A stretch of DNA of 64,000 nt from Emticicia aquatica (GTDB lineage: Bacteria > Bacteroidota > Bacteroidia > Cytophagales > Spirosomataceae). This document shows positions 45,482 to 56,700 of the stretch, piece after piece. The translations under genes were made by a program, and so were the position numbers. The notes below the pieces were generated by a model. It made no database searches and was not told where the DNA came from. It was given only the letters and a program-made list of their open reading frames with translations. The first letter of the stretch is position 1. Each line of letters opens with the position of its first letter. Location of the stretch: contig NZ_CAKLPY010000001.1 in the NCBI RefSeq assembly GCF_923079645.1, positions 496,001-560,000 on the forward strand, written 5' to 3'.

Positions 45482-46750
45482 CTATTCCATTAAAGAAACG
45501 GGTTTGCCGTTTAGTCTTACATAAGAACCATCAAAATCTTTAAATACTTGATTGGCGTGTGAGTATATCCAAGACCAATGCCCATTGAAATAATAGCTTT
45601 CGCCACCAAACATACCCGATAAATCAGTAACATGGTCGAAAAAACTAAAATACACATTTTTTGCACCAGCTTTTTTCAGTCTTTCATAAACAGGAACTGC
45701 CGTTAATAATGGGTCGGTAACTTTATCGTCTTTGGCTTGGATAAACCAAATCGGCACATTTTTTATGCTATTTATCTGAGCATCTGTTATGTATTGCGAT
45801 TGATAAGCCAAAGCACTGATATAACCTGCTGCAAAATACTTTGGCTCTTTCAGAATCAATTTCAATGACATATAACCTCCGTTAGAACAACCGCCAATGT
45901 AAATTCGCTTGGTGTCAATCATTGGGTTTTTGCTTACATAATCTTTTATTAATTTCATAAGTCCCACATTATAAACATCTTCGCCATTTCCTGACTGCGT
46001 TTTGCCATCTTTATCGTGCATCCACGCACCAGGTGTTTGTGGTACAAGTACATAAGCTGCTCCAAAATATTTTTGAATATCAGGCGAAGCATAATTAAAA
46101 GCTTTGTTACCAAGCATTGCAATGCTAGGGTCGGTGCCACCCTCACCACCTCCATGGAGCCAAATAATAAGCGGCAGTTTTTTACTATTATTTTTTGGTG
46201 AATAACTGGCGTAAGTCAAATTCTTGCCAGCTTCGTATTCATATTTTCCTGTTAAATCAAATTCATCAGCCAAAGGCATCATGCGGTTTTTCTCTTTGTT
46301 CCACACTTGGTTGGTTTTGGTGTTTGTAACAGTTACTTTGTAATCTACCCATTGATTGCCACGACAAGCTGCTTTTTGAGAATATTGAAATGCTGAACAA
46401 ATTGGCGAATTAGGTGCCACGTACAATACCAAAGTAACAAAAGAGCCTTCTTCAACTCTATTGCCCTTATTATCAGATACATACGCAAAAACAACGGTTC
46501 TATTTCCTTTGGCAAAAGCAGCAGGAATTTCAGCACATTTATGGCTTCTCTCAGCCATTACGTTGTAATCTTGCATCTCAACTGTTTTGGTTGGAGCATC
46601 TAAACCAACGATAACTTTATTGACCATTGGCCCCCAATCGAAACCTTCAATCACTAAGGTATATTCGGGATTGGCTGTATTATTTGAATACGCAAATTGG
46701 CAAATACCCAAAGCAAAAAGCAATAGGGTTAAGAATTTTGTAAATCTCAT
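45482..46750 (-). CDS. Secreted alpha/beta hydrolase (PHB depolymerase/esterase-like)
   Basis: A 422-residue exported protein (signal 1-22). Residues about 25-145 form a beta domain, and residues about 165-410 are an alpha/beta hydrolase. The fold markers are LPLIIWLHGGGEGGTD (oxyanion region) and the nucleophile Ser289 in GGCSNGGYMSLK; the acid is likely in QAKDDKVTDP and the His in GHWSWIYSH. The family includes feruloyl and acetyl xylan esterases and peptidases. The substrate is not clear; a plant-cell-wall ester fits the surrounding glycan genes. Confidence 0.82.
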   Translation of the reverse strand: MRFTKFLTLLLFALGICQFAYSNNTANPEYTLVIEGFDWGPMVNKVIVGLDAPTKTVEMQDYNVMAERSHKCAEIPAAFAKGNRTVVFAYVSDNKGNRVEEGSFVTLVLYVAPNSPICSAFQYSQKAACRGNQWVDYKVTVTNTKTNQVWNKEKNRMMPLADEFDLTGKYEYEAGKNLTYASYSPKNNSKKLPLIIWLHGGGEGGTDPSIAMLGNKAFNYASPDIQKYFGAAYVLVPQTPGAWMHDKDGKTQSGNGEDVYNVGLMKLIKDYVSKNPMIDTKRIYIGGCSNGGYMSLKLILKEPKYFAAGYISALAYQSQYITDAQINSIKNVPIWFIQAKDDKVTDPLLTAVPVYERLKKAGAKNVYFSFFDHVTDLSGMFGGESYYFNGHWSWIYSHANQVFKDFDGSYVRLNGKPVSLME

Positions 46751-46853
46751 GTTTATTATATTGTTAAGGTTTTTTATGCAAAATACGTTTATTAATGGTT
46801 ATAGCCAAAGAAAATCATGTACTAAATTGAAAAGATGATTTCAACATAAATTG

Positions 46854-46876
46854 GAATTTATTTCGAAAATAAATTC
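46854..46876. other. AT-rich inverted repeat upstream of the esterase
   Basis: GAATTTATTT (46854-46863) and AAATAAATTC (46867-46876) form a perfect 10-bp inverted repeat with a 3-base centre, 104 bases before the esterase start. It could be an operator. The rest of 46751-46991 holds the AKR terminator and no gene. Confidence 0.4.
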
Positions 46877-46934
46877 ATTGTTTTTTTCTAAAATTATATC
46901 ACCAAACAGATAAGTTTGATATTGTGAAAATTTA

Positions 46935-46977
46935 TAAAAAAACTTGCTCAAATGTTTGAAAAACTTTTGAGCAAGTT
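46935..46977 (-). terminator. Terminator after aldo/keto reductase C
   Basis: AACTTGCTCAAA (46941-46952) and TTTGAGCAAGTT (46966-46977) are perfect arms. The A-run at 46935-46942 becomes a U-tract on the minus strand. It lies 15 bases beyond the reductase stop. Confidence 0.82.
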
Positions 46978-46991
46978 GAGAACAAAATTAA

Positions 46992-48008
<1,017 letters not shown>

Positions 48009-48023
48009 TTATTTTGATAAATA

Positions 48024-48923
48024 TCAAGCATTCCGAAACTTTACAGGACTTTTTTCAGTATGCTTTTTAAAGAAATTATTAAAATGTGTAACTTCAGTAA
48101 ATCCCAAAGCATAAGCAATTTCGGCAACATTCCATTTACTATGTTGAAGCATTATTTTTGCCTCTTGCAAAATCCTTTCAGCAATAATTTGGGTGGTAGT
48201 TTTTAGCGTGCTTACTTTAACTGCTCTGTTAAGATGATTGACATGCACATTCAATTGATTTGCAAAATCGGAAGCCGAACGCAGACTAATATTGGGATGA
48301 TTTTCATCAATTGGAAATTGACGTTCTAAAAGTTCCAAAAAAAGCGTAGAAATTCGCTGAGAGGCATTTATCTGTTGTTTATCAAAAGTTGTAGAAGGCT
48401 GCATTTTCATAGCAAAATGAAGGAGTTCAAAAACTGTATTTCGCAGCACATCATATTTGTGAATATATTCTGAATTGATTTCTTCAAACATTTTTTTATA
48501 AATGCCACTAATAAATTCAGCTTGTTCGTCCGACAACTCAAATACATGGTTACCATTTGGTTGAAATACTGAATATTGGTTCAAATCACCGAATTTATGA
48601 AAAAAATGCTGGTTGAAGATACAATAACAACCTGTTTGGATTTTTTCTAAGTTCTCACATTTGTATGGAATCTGCGGATTTGAGAAAAATAGTGCCTGTT
48701 TTTTTACTGAAAATACTCGGTCTGCATAACACAAGTCAATTTCTCCAACGACGAGCATTATTTTAAAGAAATCTCTTCGTTTATAAGGAAGAGATTTCGT
48801 TTTTCCAGGTTCAATTGGCTCATGCTTAAATACATTGAAATGCCCGATTTCATTTTTAATGTTTTCAGGAATCCAATCGAATTTTCTTTTATAAAAATCC
48901 TCTAATGATTCTATTTTCTCCAT
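48024..48923 (-). CDS. AraC family transcriptional regulator
   Basis: A 299-residue regulator. The N-terminal cupin-like part is residues about 30-170 (RVFSVKKQALFFSNPQIPYK). The AraC-type DNA-binding domain is at about 195-297 (FANQLNVHVNHLNRAVK, WNVAEIAYALGFTEVTHFNN, ending KSPVKFRNA). It is first in an AraC-AKR pair and probably controls the reductase downstream. A TAnnTTTG box lies 28 bases upstream. Confidence 0.9.
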   Translation of the reverse strand: MEKIESLEDFYKRKFDWIPENIKNEIGHFNVFKHEPIEPGKTKSLPYKRRDFFKIMLVVGEIDLCYADRVFSVKKQALFFSNPQIPYKCENLEKIQTGCYCIFNQHFFHKFGDLNQYSVFQPNGNHVFELSDEQAEFISGIYKKMFEEINSEYIHKYDVLRNTVFELLHFAMKMQPSTTFDKQQINASQRISTLFLELLERQFPIDENHPNISLRSASDFANQLNVHVNHLNRAVKVSTLKTTTQIIAERILQEAKIMLQHSKWNVAEIAYALGFTEVTHFNNFFKKHTEKSPVKFRNA

Positions 48924-48951
48924 ATTCTTGTGAAGGGTGAAATTAACTTAT

Positions 48952-48959
48952 CAAAGTTA
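48952..48959 (-). promoter_or_regulatory. Candidate -7 box for the AraC/AKR-C pair
   Basis: CAAAGTTA reads TAACTTTG on the minus strand (TAnnTTTG), 28 bases before the AraC start. Confidence 0.45.
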
Positions 48960-48984
48960 CAAAATTCAAATATTGTATTGCTAG

Positions 48985-49737
48985 TTAATAAGAATAAATT
49001 AAACTCACGTTCCAAACAAAATCTTTACTAGGAATAGTTGACTGTATTTTTTTATTAACAATAGATTGTATCGCTAAAGGCAGTTTTTTCTTTGTCAACG
49101 TAAATGCGGATGTAACATAATAGCCATGATTTGTGTCCATTTGTAAATAATATATCTGTGGAGAAACCCTCAAAGAAATGTCATTGGCTATTTTTATATT
49201 TGAGAAATTTCCACTCAGAGCCACAAAATTTGTATTTTTAGTAGCGTCTGCTAAGCCTCTAGAATATAAATAATAGATACCAACACTTACATTTTTTGAA
49301 AGTAAATAAGTAGGAGAAATCTCACTTGCCCAAAAACGTCGAACCGTAATCAAATCTTTTGCTACGCCATTGACAGTTGCCGCAGTATTCCCGAAAACCG
49401 TTGATGGGTGAGCTCCCACGCCAATTTTGAGCTTTTTATTATCAACTAACTTATATCGCAACCAAAAAATAAAAGACCAAGGTTTAAAATCTTGTATGGC
49501 AAACCTAAATTGTGGCTCAAAACTGAAGCGTTTTTTGCGTATAGTTAAATCAAAAATAGTGGCGGGTTTACCTAGCATAAAAGTAGGAATAACCGAAATG
49601 CCATTGTTTGTAGCGGTGAAAGCTCCAGAAACAGTAGTTTTATATTTTAGACTATCGTTTTTTTGCGAAAAGCCCGTTGTTGATAAAAACAGAAAAAATA
49701 TGGCGAACAAATTAATTTGGAGAATTTTCGAAATCAT
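48985..49737 (-). CDS. Predicted outer membrane beta-barrel protein of unknown function
   Basis: A 250-residue protein with a signal peptide (1-24, ending TGFSQ). The rest has alternating hydrophobic and polar residues with many Tyr and Phe, for example SFEPQFRFAIQDFKPWSFIF and VSVGIYYLYSRGLAD, and it ends in an aromatic strand (VWNVSLIYSY), as expected of a small barrel. I do not recognise the family. It lies upstream of the AraC gene on the same strand, 61 bases away, and is divergent from the GH35-like gene. Confidence 0.65.
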   Translation of the reverse strand: MISKILQINLFAIFFLFLSTTGFSQKNDSLKYKTTVSGAFTATNNGISVIPTFMLGKPATIFDLTIRKKRFSFEPQFRFAIQDFKPWSFIFWLRYKLVDNKKLKIGVGAHPSTVFGNTAATVNGVAKDLITVRRFWASEISPTYLLSKNVSVGIYYLYSRGLADATKNTNFVALSGNFSNIKIANDISLRVSPQIYYLQMDTNHGYYVTSAFTLTKKKLPLAIQSIVNKKIQSTIPSKDFVWNVSLIYSY

Positions 49738-49780
49738 AATAAAAGGAATATGTTAATAATATGAATTAAATTTCACGATG

Positions 49781-49788
49781 CAAAATTA
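49781..49788 (-). promoter_or_regulatory. Candidate -7 box for the beta-barrel gene
   Basis: CAAAATTA reads TAATTTTG on the minus strand (TAnnTTTG), 43 bases before the start. Confidence 0.45.
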
Positions 49789-49991
49789 TGGGAAGTGTCG
49801 CTAATACTTTAACAAAATTCAAATTATTTATTACGAAATTCAAACAATTACTTTTTAGTTATTAAGTAATTTATATATTTTCCTGCAATTAAAATTTAGT
49901 GGTTTATTTGGTGTTGAACAAAGTTTTAATTACTTCAGTAGATAAATTTTGGCGTTAGTTATATTGCCTTGTTTTTTGCCCTTTGTTTGGA
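49789..49991. other. Divergent intergenic region upstream of the GH35-like gene
   Basis: This AT-rich sequence has no gene. A small inverted repeat AATTACTT (49846-49853) / AAGTAATT (49864-49871) lies between the two divergent promoters and could be an operator. Confidence 0.4.
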
Positions 49992-49999
49992 TATTTTTG
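49992..49999 (+). promoter_or_regulatory. Candidate -7 box for the GH35-like gene
   Basis: TATTTTTG matches TAnnTTTG, 65 bases before the chosen ATG at 50065. This supports the downstream start, since the ATG at 49969 would lie upstream of it. Confidence 0.4.
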
Positions 50000-50064
50000 C
50001 AAACCTATTTTTTGAAATTTACCGCATTTTATACCTTCGACCCATAAAACGAAACCCTTTTCTG

Positions 50065-51696
50065 ATGAAAAATAAACTTCAAACATTCTTACTTATTTCA
50101 GTTTTAATTATCCTCCCTTTTTGTGGAAGTGGACAAAATAATAATCCATATTTAATAAAAAAAGGTACTGCCACACAATTGATTGTTGATAATAAACCAT
50201 TTATTATTCTTGGAGGCGAATTGGGCAATTCTACTGCTACAACCGCACAAAATATGCAAAATGTGTGGCCGAAACTCAAATCTATGAATCTAAATACGGT
50301 ACTTATGCCAGTTTATTGGGAATTAATAGAGCCGCAAGAAGGAAAATTTGATTTTTCGTTGTACCAAGAACTGATAACGGATGCACGAAAAAACGATATG
50401 AAAATAGTGCTTCTTTGGTTCGGAAGTTGGAAAAATAGTATGAGCAGCCACGCTCCTGCATGGGTAAAACTTAATCAAGAGAGGTTTCCAAGGGTGAAAG
50501 ACAACACAGCTAGAAGTCAAGAAATATTGAGTTCGTTTAGCGAAAATGTATTAGAGTCCGATAAGCGTGCTTTTGAAAATCTGATGTCTTTCATCAAAGA
50601 TTTTGATAGTAAAAACCACACCGTTATTATGGTGCAAGTAGAAAATGAGATTGGTATGCTACCTTCAGCGAGAGATTATCAATCGTTGGCGGAGGAAGCT
50701 TTTAAAAAGCCAATCCCAGATGATTTGATGAATTATTTGCAACAAAATAAAGAAAAGCTCGTGCCAGAATTCCTGCAAATTTGGAAGGCAAATGGATTGA
50801 AAACAAAAGGAAATTGGGAAGAGGTTTTTGGCAAAAGTTTACAAACAGATGAGATTTTTATGGCGTATTTCTACGCAAAATTTTCTAACAAAATAGCCGA
50901 AGCTGGCAAAAAAAAATATATTTTACCGATGTTTGTCAATGCTGCTCTTAACCGAATAGGAAGAGAACCTGGCAATTATCCAAGTGCTGGGCCGTTACCG
51001 CATTTGATGGATGTTTGGAAAGCCGCAGGTACTTCGGTAGATTTTCTTTCACCCGATTTTTATAACCCCGATTTTAAACATTGGTGCGACCTTTATACTC
51101 GTCAAGATGATGTATTATTTGTTCCCGAACACGTTTTTGATAATACGGTTGCTGCCAAAGCACTTTTTACGATTGCCAATTATGAAGGCATCGGATTTTC
51201 ACCTTTTTCGATTGAATCAACTCAAAAACCTGAAGACGAACCTATAGGTAAAATGTATGGATTAATCAAAGAATTGAGTCAGTTGATAACTACTAACCAA
51301 GGTCAAGCCAAAATCAAAGGCGTTTTATTAAGTAAAGGTGACGCCGAAACAGTCATTAGAATGGGTAAATATGAGCTTTCTTGCAAACATGATTATACAT
51401 TAAGTTGGACTCCAGGAGCTAAAACCGACACTTGGCCTTTGGGGAGTGCCATAATTATTCAAACGGCAGAAGATGAGTTTTTTGTGGCAGGAACTGGCGT
51501 AGTTATTACTTTCAAACACCGTGAAAACAAAGACCTAAACGTGGGATTATTAAAGGTTGATGAAGGTAATTTTGAAAATAATGTTTGGAAAGTAAAACGA
51601 CACCTCAATGGCGACCAAACCCATCAAGGTCGCCATGTGAATATTGCAACAAATCAGATAAGTGTTCAAAGAGTAGAATTATATTTATATAAATAA
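50065..51696 (+). CDS. GH35/DUF5597-type beta-galactosidase-like protein
   Basis: About 543 residues from the ATG at 50065 (MKNKLQTFLLISVLIILPFC), which gives a signal peptide; the frame from 49969 adds 32 residues without one. The clan A barrel has PVYWELIEPQEGKFDF, the acid/base Glu195 in QVENEIG, and a candidate nucleophile Glu355 in FVPEHVFDNT. The C-terminal part (about residues 400-543) is a DUF5597-type beta domain. Such enzymes release beta-galactose from plant glycans. It is 8 bases upstream of the acetylesterase gene, in one operon. Confidence 0.88.
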   Translation: MKNKLQTFLLISVLIILPFCGSGQNNNPYLIKKGTATQLIVDNKPFIILGGELGNSTATTAQNMQNVWPKLKSMNLNTVLMPVYWELIEPQEGKFDFSLYQELITDARKNDMKIVLLWFGSWKNSMSSHAPAWVKLNQERFPRVKDNTARSQEILSSFSENVLESDKRAFENLMSFIKDFDSKNHTVIMVQVENEIGMLPSARDYQSLAEEAFKKPIPDDLMNYLQQNKEKLVPEFLQIWKANGLKTKGNWEEVFGKSLQTDEIFMAYFYAKFSNKIAEAGKKKYILPMFVNAALNRIGREPGNYPSAGPLPHLMDVWKAAGTSVDFLSPDFYNPDFKHWCDLYTRQDDVLFVPEHVFDNTVAAKALFTIANYEGIGFSPFSIESTQKPEDEPIGKMYGLIKELSQLITTNQGQAKIKGVLLSKGDAETVIRMGKYELSCKHDYTLSWTPGAKTDTWPLGSAIIIQTAEDEFFVAGTGVVITFKHRENKDLNVGLLKVDEGNFENNVWKVKRHLNGDQTHQGRHVNIATNQISVQRVELYLYK

Positions 51697-51704
51697 TTTT
51701 TATT

Positions 51705-53627
51705 ATGAAGCAGTTTATTGCAGTGTATTTTCTACTTATTTCTCTTTATTCAAATGCTCAAATTCGCTTACCAAAGTTGATTAGCGATGGACTTATTTTG
51801 CAAAGAGAAACGCCATTGAAGGTTTGGGGTTGGGCTTCGGCAAATGAAGATATTAAATTGGTTTTTGATGGAAAAACTTTTCATACTAAAGCTAATGCTA
51901 AAGGTGATTGGTCTATTAAATTGCCTGCACATGTTCAAGGTGGCCCTTTTGAACTAGATTTTACGGCAAGCAATGTGGTAAAAGTAAAAGATGTTTGGTT
52001 TGGAGATGTTTGGCTTTGTAGCGGGCAATCGAATATGGAGTTGATGATGGAGCGTGTAAAAGACAAATATCCCACTGTTGTCGCTAATGCAAATAATCCA
52101 AAGATTCGACAATTTACGGTGCCTGATGTATATGATTTCAATGAAAAAAGAAACGATTTTGTTGGCGGCCAATGGGTTTCGGTAAATCCTAAAACCATTT
52201 ATTCTTTTTCGGCTGTTGCCTATTTTTTTGCGAATGAATTGTATCATAAATATCAAATTCCGATTGGTATCATCAACGCAGCCTTAGGCGGTTCGCCAAT
52301 TCAGGCCTGGATTAGCGAAGAGTCTTTGAAGCAATTTCCAACGCATTATGAAGAAGGTTTGAAATTTCGTGATAAAAATCTTATCGAACAAATAGAAGCT
52401 AGCAACCGAAAAATTAATGCTGATTGGTACGGATTACTTAATAAATCTGATGAAGGCTTGAAAAATAATTGGTACAGTACCAAGCTTGATGATGAAAATT
52501 GGGGGAAAATGGAAATTCCAAATTATTGGTCAGATGTTGATGCGACAATCAAAACAGGGTCAGTATGGTTTAGAAAAAACTTTGATTTATCTAATTCACA
52601 AGCAAAACAAACTGCCCGTTTATTTTTGGGAAGAATTGTCGATGCAGATTCTGTTTTTATCAATGATAAATTTATTGGCACAACTAGCTATCAATATCCA
52701 CCAAGAAAATACCAGATTCCGAGTGGAGTTTTGAAAGAAAAAGGCAATACAATCAGTGTTAGAATAATCAATAGTTTAGGCAAAGGAGGTTTTGTGTCTG
52801 ATAAACCTTATCAACTTATTTTTCCTGATGATACTGTATCGCTCAAAGGAACTTGGAAATATAAAGTAGGTACACAAGTACAATCTATTGCCGAGCAAAC
52901 TACTATCAGATGGAAACCGATGGGGCTATATAATGCCATGATTGCTCCGCTGACTAATTTTACAATTAAAGGAGCGTTGTGGTATCAAGGCGAATCGAAC
53001 ACTGATAATCCTGAAGATTATAATAAACTTTTACCGACTTTGATAAAAGATTGGAGAAATCAATGGAAGCAGGGAAGTTTTCCGTTTTTATATGTTCAAT
53101 TAGCTAATTATTTAGAGAAAAAAGAACAGCCATCAGAAAGTAATTGGGCGGTTTTGAGGCAGGCACAATTAGAGTCTCTTTCAGAACCCAATACGGGTAT
53201 GGCGGTAATTGCTGATTTAGGAGAATGGAATGATATTCATCCACACAATAAAGAAGATGTTGGGAAAAGACTAGCATTATTGGCTAAAAAAATGGCTTAC
53301 CACGAAAATAAGCTTGCATTTTCAGGACCAATTATTCGTGCTGCTCAATTAAAAAATAATCAAATAATACTTAGTTTTACTGAAGTTGGTGGAGGATTGA
53401 TTGCAAAAAATGGACAAGAATTAGCCCATTTTTCGGTAGCTGGTGAAGATAAAAAATTTATTTGGGCAAAAGCTAAAATTAAAGGAAACAAGGTTGTCGT
53501 TTGGAGTGATGATGTAAAAACACCAAGTTATGTGCGTTATGGCTGGGCTGATAATCCTGAAAAAGCCAATTTGTACAATAAAACTATGTTACCTGCATCG
53601 CCTTTTGAAATAAAAGTAGAGAAATAG
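51705..53627 (+). CDS. Sialate O-acetylesterase-like carbohydrate esterase
   Basis: A 640-residue exported SGNH-type esterase (signal 1-18). The nucleophile is Ser106 in LCSGQSNMELMM, with WYQGESNTDNPEDYNKLLP as a second block and the acid/His in WNDIHPHNKEDVGKRLALLA (Asp510, His512). Residues about 250-390 hold an inserted jelly-roll domain (GSVWFRKNFDLSNSQAKQTA) seen in longer Bacteroidota members. They remove O-acetyl groups from sugars, including pectin and xylan acetates, not only sialate. It follows the GH35-like gene by 8 bases. Confidence 0.9.
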   Translation: MKQFIAVYFLLISLYSNAQIRLPKLISDGLILQRETPLKVWGWASANEDIKLVFDGKTFHTKANAKGDWSIKLPAHVQGGPFELDFTASNVVKVKDVWFGDVWLCSGQSNMELMMERVKDKYPTVVANANNPKIRQFTVPDVYDFNEKRNDFVGGQWVSVNPKTIYSFSAVAYFFANELYHKYQIPIGIINAALGGSPIQAWISEESLKQFPTHYEEGLKFRDKNLIEQIEASNRKINADWYGLLNKSDEGLKNNWYSTKLDDENWGKMEIPNYWSDVDATIKTGSVWFRKNFDLSNSQAKQTARLFLGRIVDADSVFINDKFIGTTSYQYPPRKYQIPSGVLKEKGNTISVRIINSLGKGGFVSDKPYQLIFPDDTVSLKGTWKYKVGTQVQSIAEQTTIRWKPMGLYNAMIAPLTNFTIKGALWYQGESNTDNPEDYNKLLPTLIKDWRNQWKQGSFPFLYVQLANYLEKKEQPSESNWAVLRQAQLESLSEPNTGMAVIADLGEWNDIHPHNKEDVGKRLALLAKKMAYHENKLAFSGPIIRAAQLKNNQIILSFTEVGGGLIAKNGQELAHFSVAGEDKKFIWAKAKIKGNKVVVWSDDVKTPSYVRYGWADNPEKANLYNKTMLPASPFEIKVEK

Positions 53628-53655
53628 TAATACTATGGTTCGTTCTTTTAAAGCA

Positions 53656-53697
53656 ATGCAGTTATAAAAGAAGATTTATCGTCCTTTATAACTGCAT
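53656..53697. terminator. Bidirectional stem-loop between the esterase and GH106
   Basis: ATGCAGTTATAAA (53656-53668) and TTTATAACTGCAT (53685-53697) are perfect arms with a 16-base centre. It separates the two convergent genes. Confidence 0.78.
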
Positions 53698-53706
53698 AAA
53701 AACTTT

Positions 53707-56700
53707 TTATTTTACTAAATAAATCTTTACGTCTCCTATTAAACCCGAAGGTAGTAGGGGTGAGTTTGCCTGATAAAAAGGCATTGTCGTAAAAGTAGTT
53801 TTTGTTTTTATGTTGGGTTGAGCATCGCCAATGAGTCGATTTACCCATAAATTGGTCACATTTACTTGAATCGTATTCTCACCAGATTTTACGGCTTCTG
53901 TAATATTTATTTTGAATGGAGTTTTCCAAACAACACCCATATTTTTGCCATTCACAATTACTTCAGCGATATTTTTTACATTGCCTAAATCAATCTCATA
54001 TTTAGCTGATTTATCAATCGAAGCTATTTTTAATGTGTTTTCGTAAGTGGCAGTTCCTGAGAAATATTTAACGTCAACATCAGCATTATCAGACCAAGAC
54101 GTTAATTTGTCAAAAACAACATTTTTATCATTGAAATGCACTTTCCAAGGACTTGCTATCTGAGCTAACGTCGTTTCTTTTTTTATTGGTTTCTCATAAT
54201 TAACTAGTGCATTTTTTGTAGTATTGAAAACGATAAAAAACGCATCCCAAGACTCAAATGTTAGAGGAATGATTGTTCTTCCATTTTTGATTTGATAAGC
54301 AACTTTTTCGGTTTTCCCTGTAATAGGATTCCATAATTCGGGAGTTTTGCCAGAAATATTAAAACTAACTTCTGAACTAGTTTGTTTTTCGCTTCGGTTG
54401 TTTAACCAATAAATATCTTGCTCGGAAGTTTGACGATGGCGATAAAGAATTTTTGAAGTAGCATTTTTAATGATAACATCTTCATTTATTTTTAAGGCTT
54501 TCAAGGCATCAGATATTGAGCCTTTCAGAACTTTTGAATTATTCCAAATTTCGTTGACAATTTCTTGAAATTCCACTGGATTATCGCCCAAACTTGGCGA
54601 TTGTTCGGGTTTTGAACCAGCAACTTTTGCTCCTTCTTTTACAAGTGTTTGTATTCTTTTCAAAACTGGTAAAGTCATGTATTTTGTCGTTTCATCCAAA
54701 ACTAACAGGCGGTAAGAATTTCCACTTTTAGCAATTAATTGGCCATTTTTAACTTGAATAGCATTGATTAAAGCCGATGAATTGACAAAATCGAACTCAA
54801 ACCCTGCTGGGATATTTGGTAGTTGTTCACGGCAAACCCAAGTGATATTGGTATTTTCACCATATAGATAAAGAATATCCGCCACGTTTTTGCCTTGTTG
54901 AAGCATATATGAACTTCTACCCAAATAACTCATCCAAGCTTTTGCTCCAGCTTCCGCCCAAGTTTCTTGACGAGTAAAATATTGACCGAATGGACCAAGT
55001 GAAAAACCTGGTTTTTTATCGTCAAGTGGTTGATGAACCGACGTATGAATCACAAAACGATTTAACCCAGAAGCCATCTCCAAATCGGCTGTGCGTTTTA
55101 GTTTTTCTGGATGCCAAGAAAAAGCATTTTGAATAGCCGTCATTGATTCGGCTGCTACAATGTTTTGTCCATAAATATTTGCAACTGATGCTGCTTCACG
55201 AATATCAGCTTCACTACGTACTTCTTCGTCATTTCCGCCTGCTAAACTTCCTGGTGTCCACATTGCTGACATCGGAATTTCAGCATTGCGTTTAACATCC
55301 ATACCATCGGCTAAGTAGATACGCCCGCCTTCGTGCGACTCGGTATAGCGTTTCATTCCTCTTTTGTGTAGTTCTTCTCCAATGAGGTCATAATGGTTTT
55401 CTGCAATCATTTCTCCAATAGTTTTTCTGAAATCCCACAAAAACTTTTCACTCGCTTCAAGGCTTTTCACAACTCTACCTGTTAATACAGGAATCCAAAC
55501 TTTAATATCATACCCACGACGTTTTTGAAATTCAGCAGGGAAATCTTTCGTCCAGTTCATGTGTCCAGCTTCGTAACTATCCAAAACCATATATTGAAGT
55601 CCTTTAGCCCCCATCAAACCGCCTGTTGCATCTTTATACATATCAAGATAAGTATTGATGTATCTTCGTACAGCCGCTTTATCAAGTTTATCAACTTCAA
55701 GACCTGTAGCTTCTGGAGAAGCTGGGTGATTTTGACGACCTGTAAGCGAATACCCTAAACGAACAACCATCCAATCTCCAGCGGGAACATCCCATTCGAT
55801 ATTACCATCGGCATTCATTTTTTCGCTTAAATCAACAATATCTTGTGTCGGTATAGCGTCAATATCTTCACTTCCGCCTAGTTTCCCTTCTTCTTTCCAA
55901 GCCGAAAAACCTGCTTTGTCTTCCGCTTGGTCAATACGTGAAGTGTTGAAAAGTACAAACTCTGAAATGTTTGTACCACTTGGCTTAGGTATTTCGGTCA
56001 TTCCCATCATGGCAGCAATTGGACTGATTGTAGCAGGAAGTGTTTCAAAACATATTCTCCAATATTTAGCAGTAGTTGCAGGAATTGCAGTTGTAATAAA
56101 TGGCAATGTGCTATTGGAAACCTTAGCAACGGTTTTAAAATTTACACCGTCATCACTCACTTTTAGGCTACGATTAGTAGGACCTCCGTTAAATTCTGCT
56201 AATTCACCAGCTTCGCCCATACCTACTGCAAATGCCTTGAAGGTTTGAGGAGAATCAAACTCATATTGTATCCACATATCTTTGCCAACTTCCATTGGCG
56301 GTAAAAAATACGTTTTACTTATATCATGGTTGAGCATCACTTTTGTGTCAAAATCGCCACCACTTTTGGTGAATTTTGGGTTTAAATCCATCAGATGTTT
56401 TTCATTTGATGGCAATTTATAGGCTATCACCATTGCATCAGCAGCATATTGTGGTTTTGGGCCAATAAAACCGCCCATTACACCACCCGCTGATGTTGTT
56501 GCATCTTGGTACTTTCCAATAACATCGGGCAATTTGGGTAACTGAATGATTTGCTTTTTTCCACCCGAAATCAATGCTTCTGTCCAAACATATTTTTTCA
56601 TGGCATCTTCTGGTTTTACCCATGGACCGCCTGTTACACTCCAACCAGGAGAACCAGCAATGGCCATTTCAAGTCCTTTTTTATCAGCTAATTCGGTGGT

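Noticed and set aside
51705-53627. True sialic acid metabolism suggested by the acetylesterase name
   Set aside because: No sialidase, lyase or epimerase is present; the SGNH family acts on many acetylated sugars, and its neighbours point to plant glycans.
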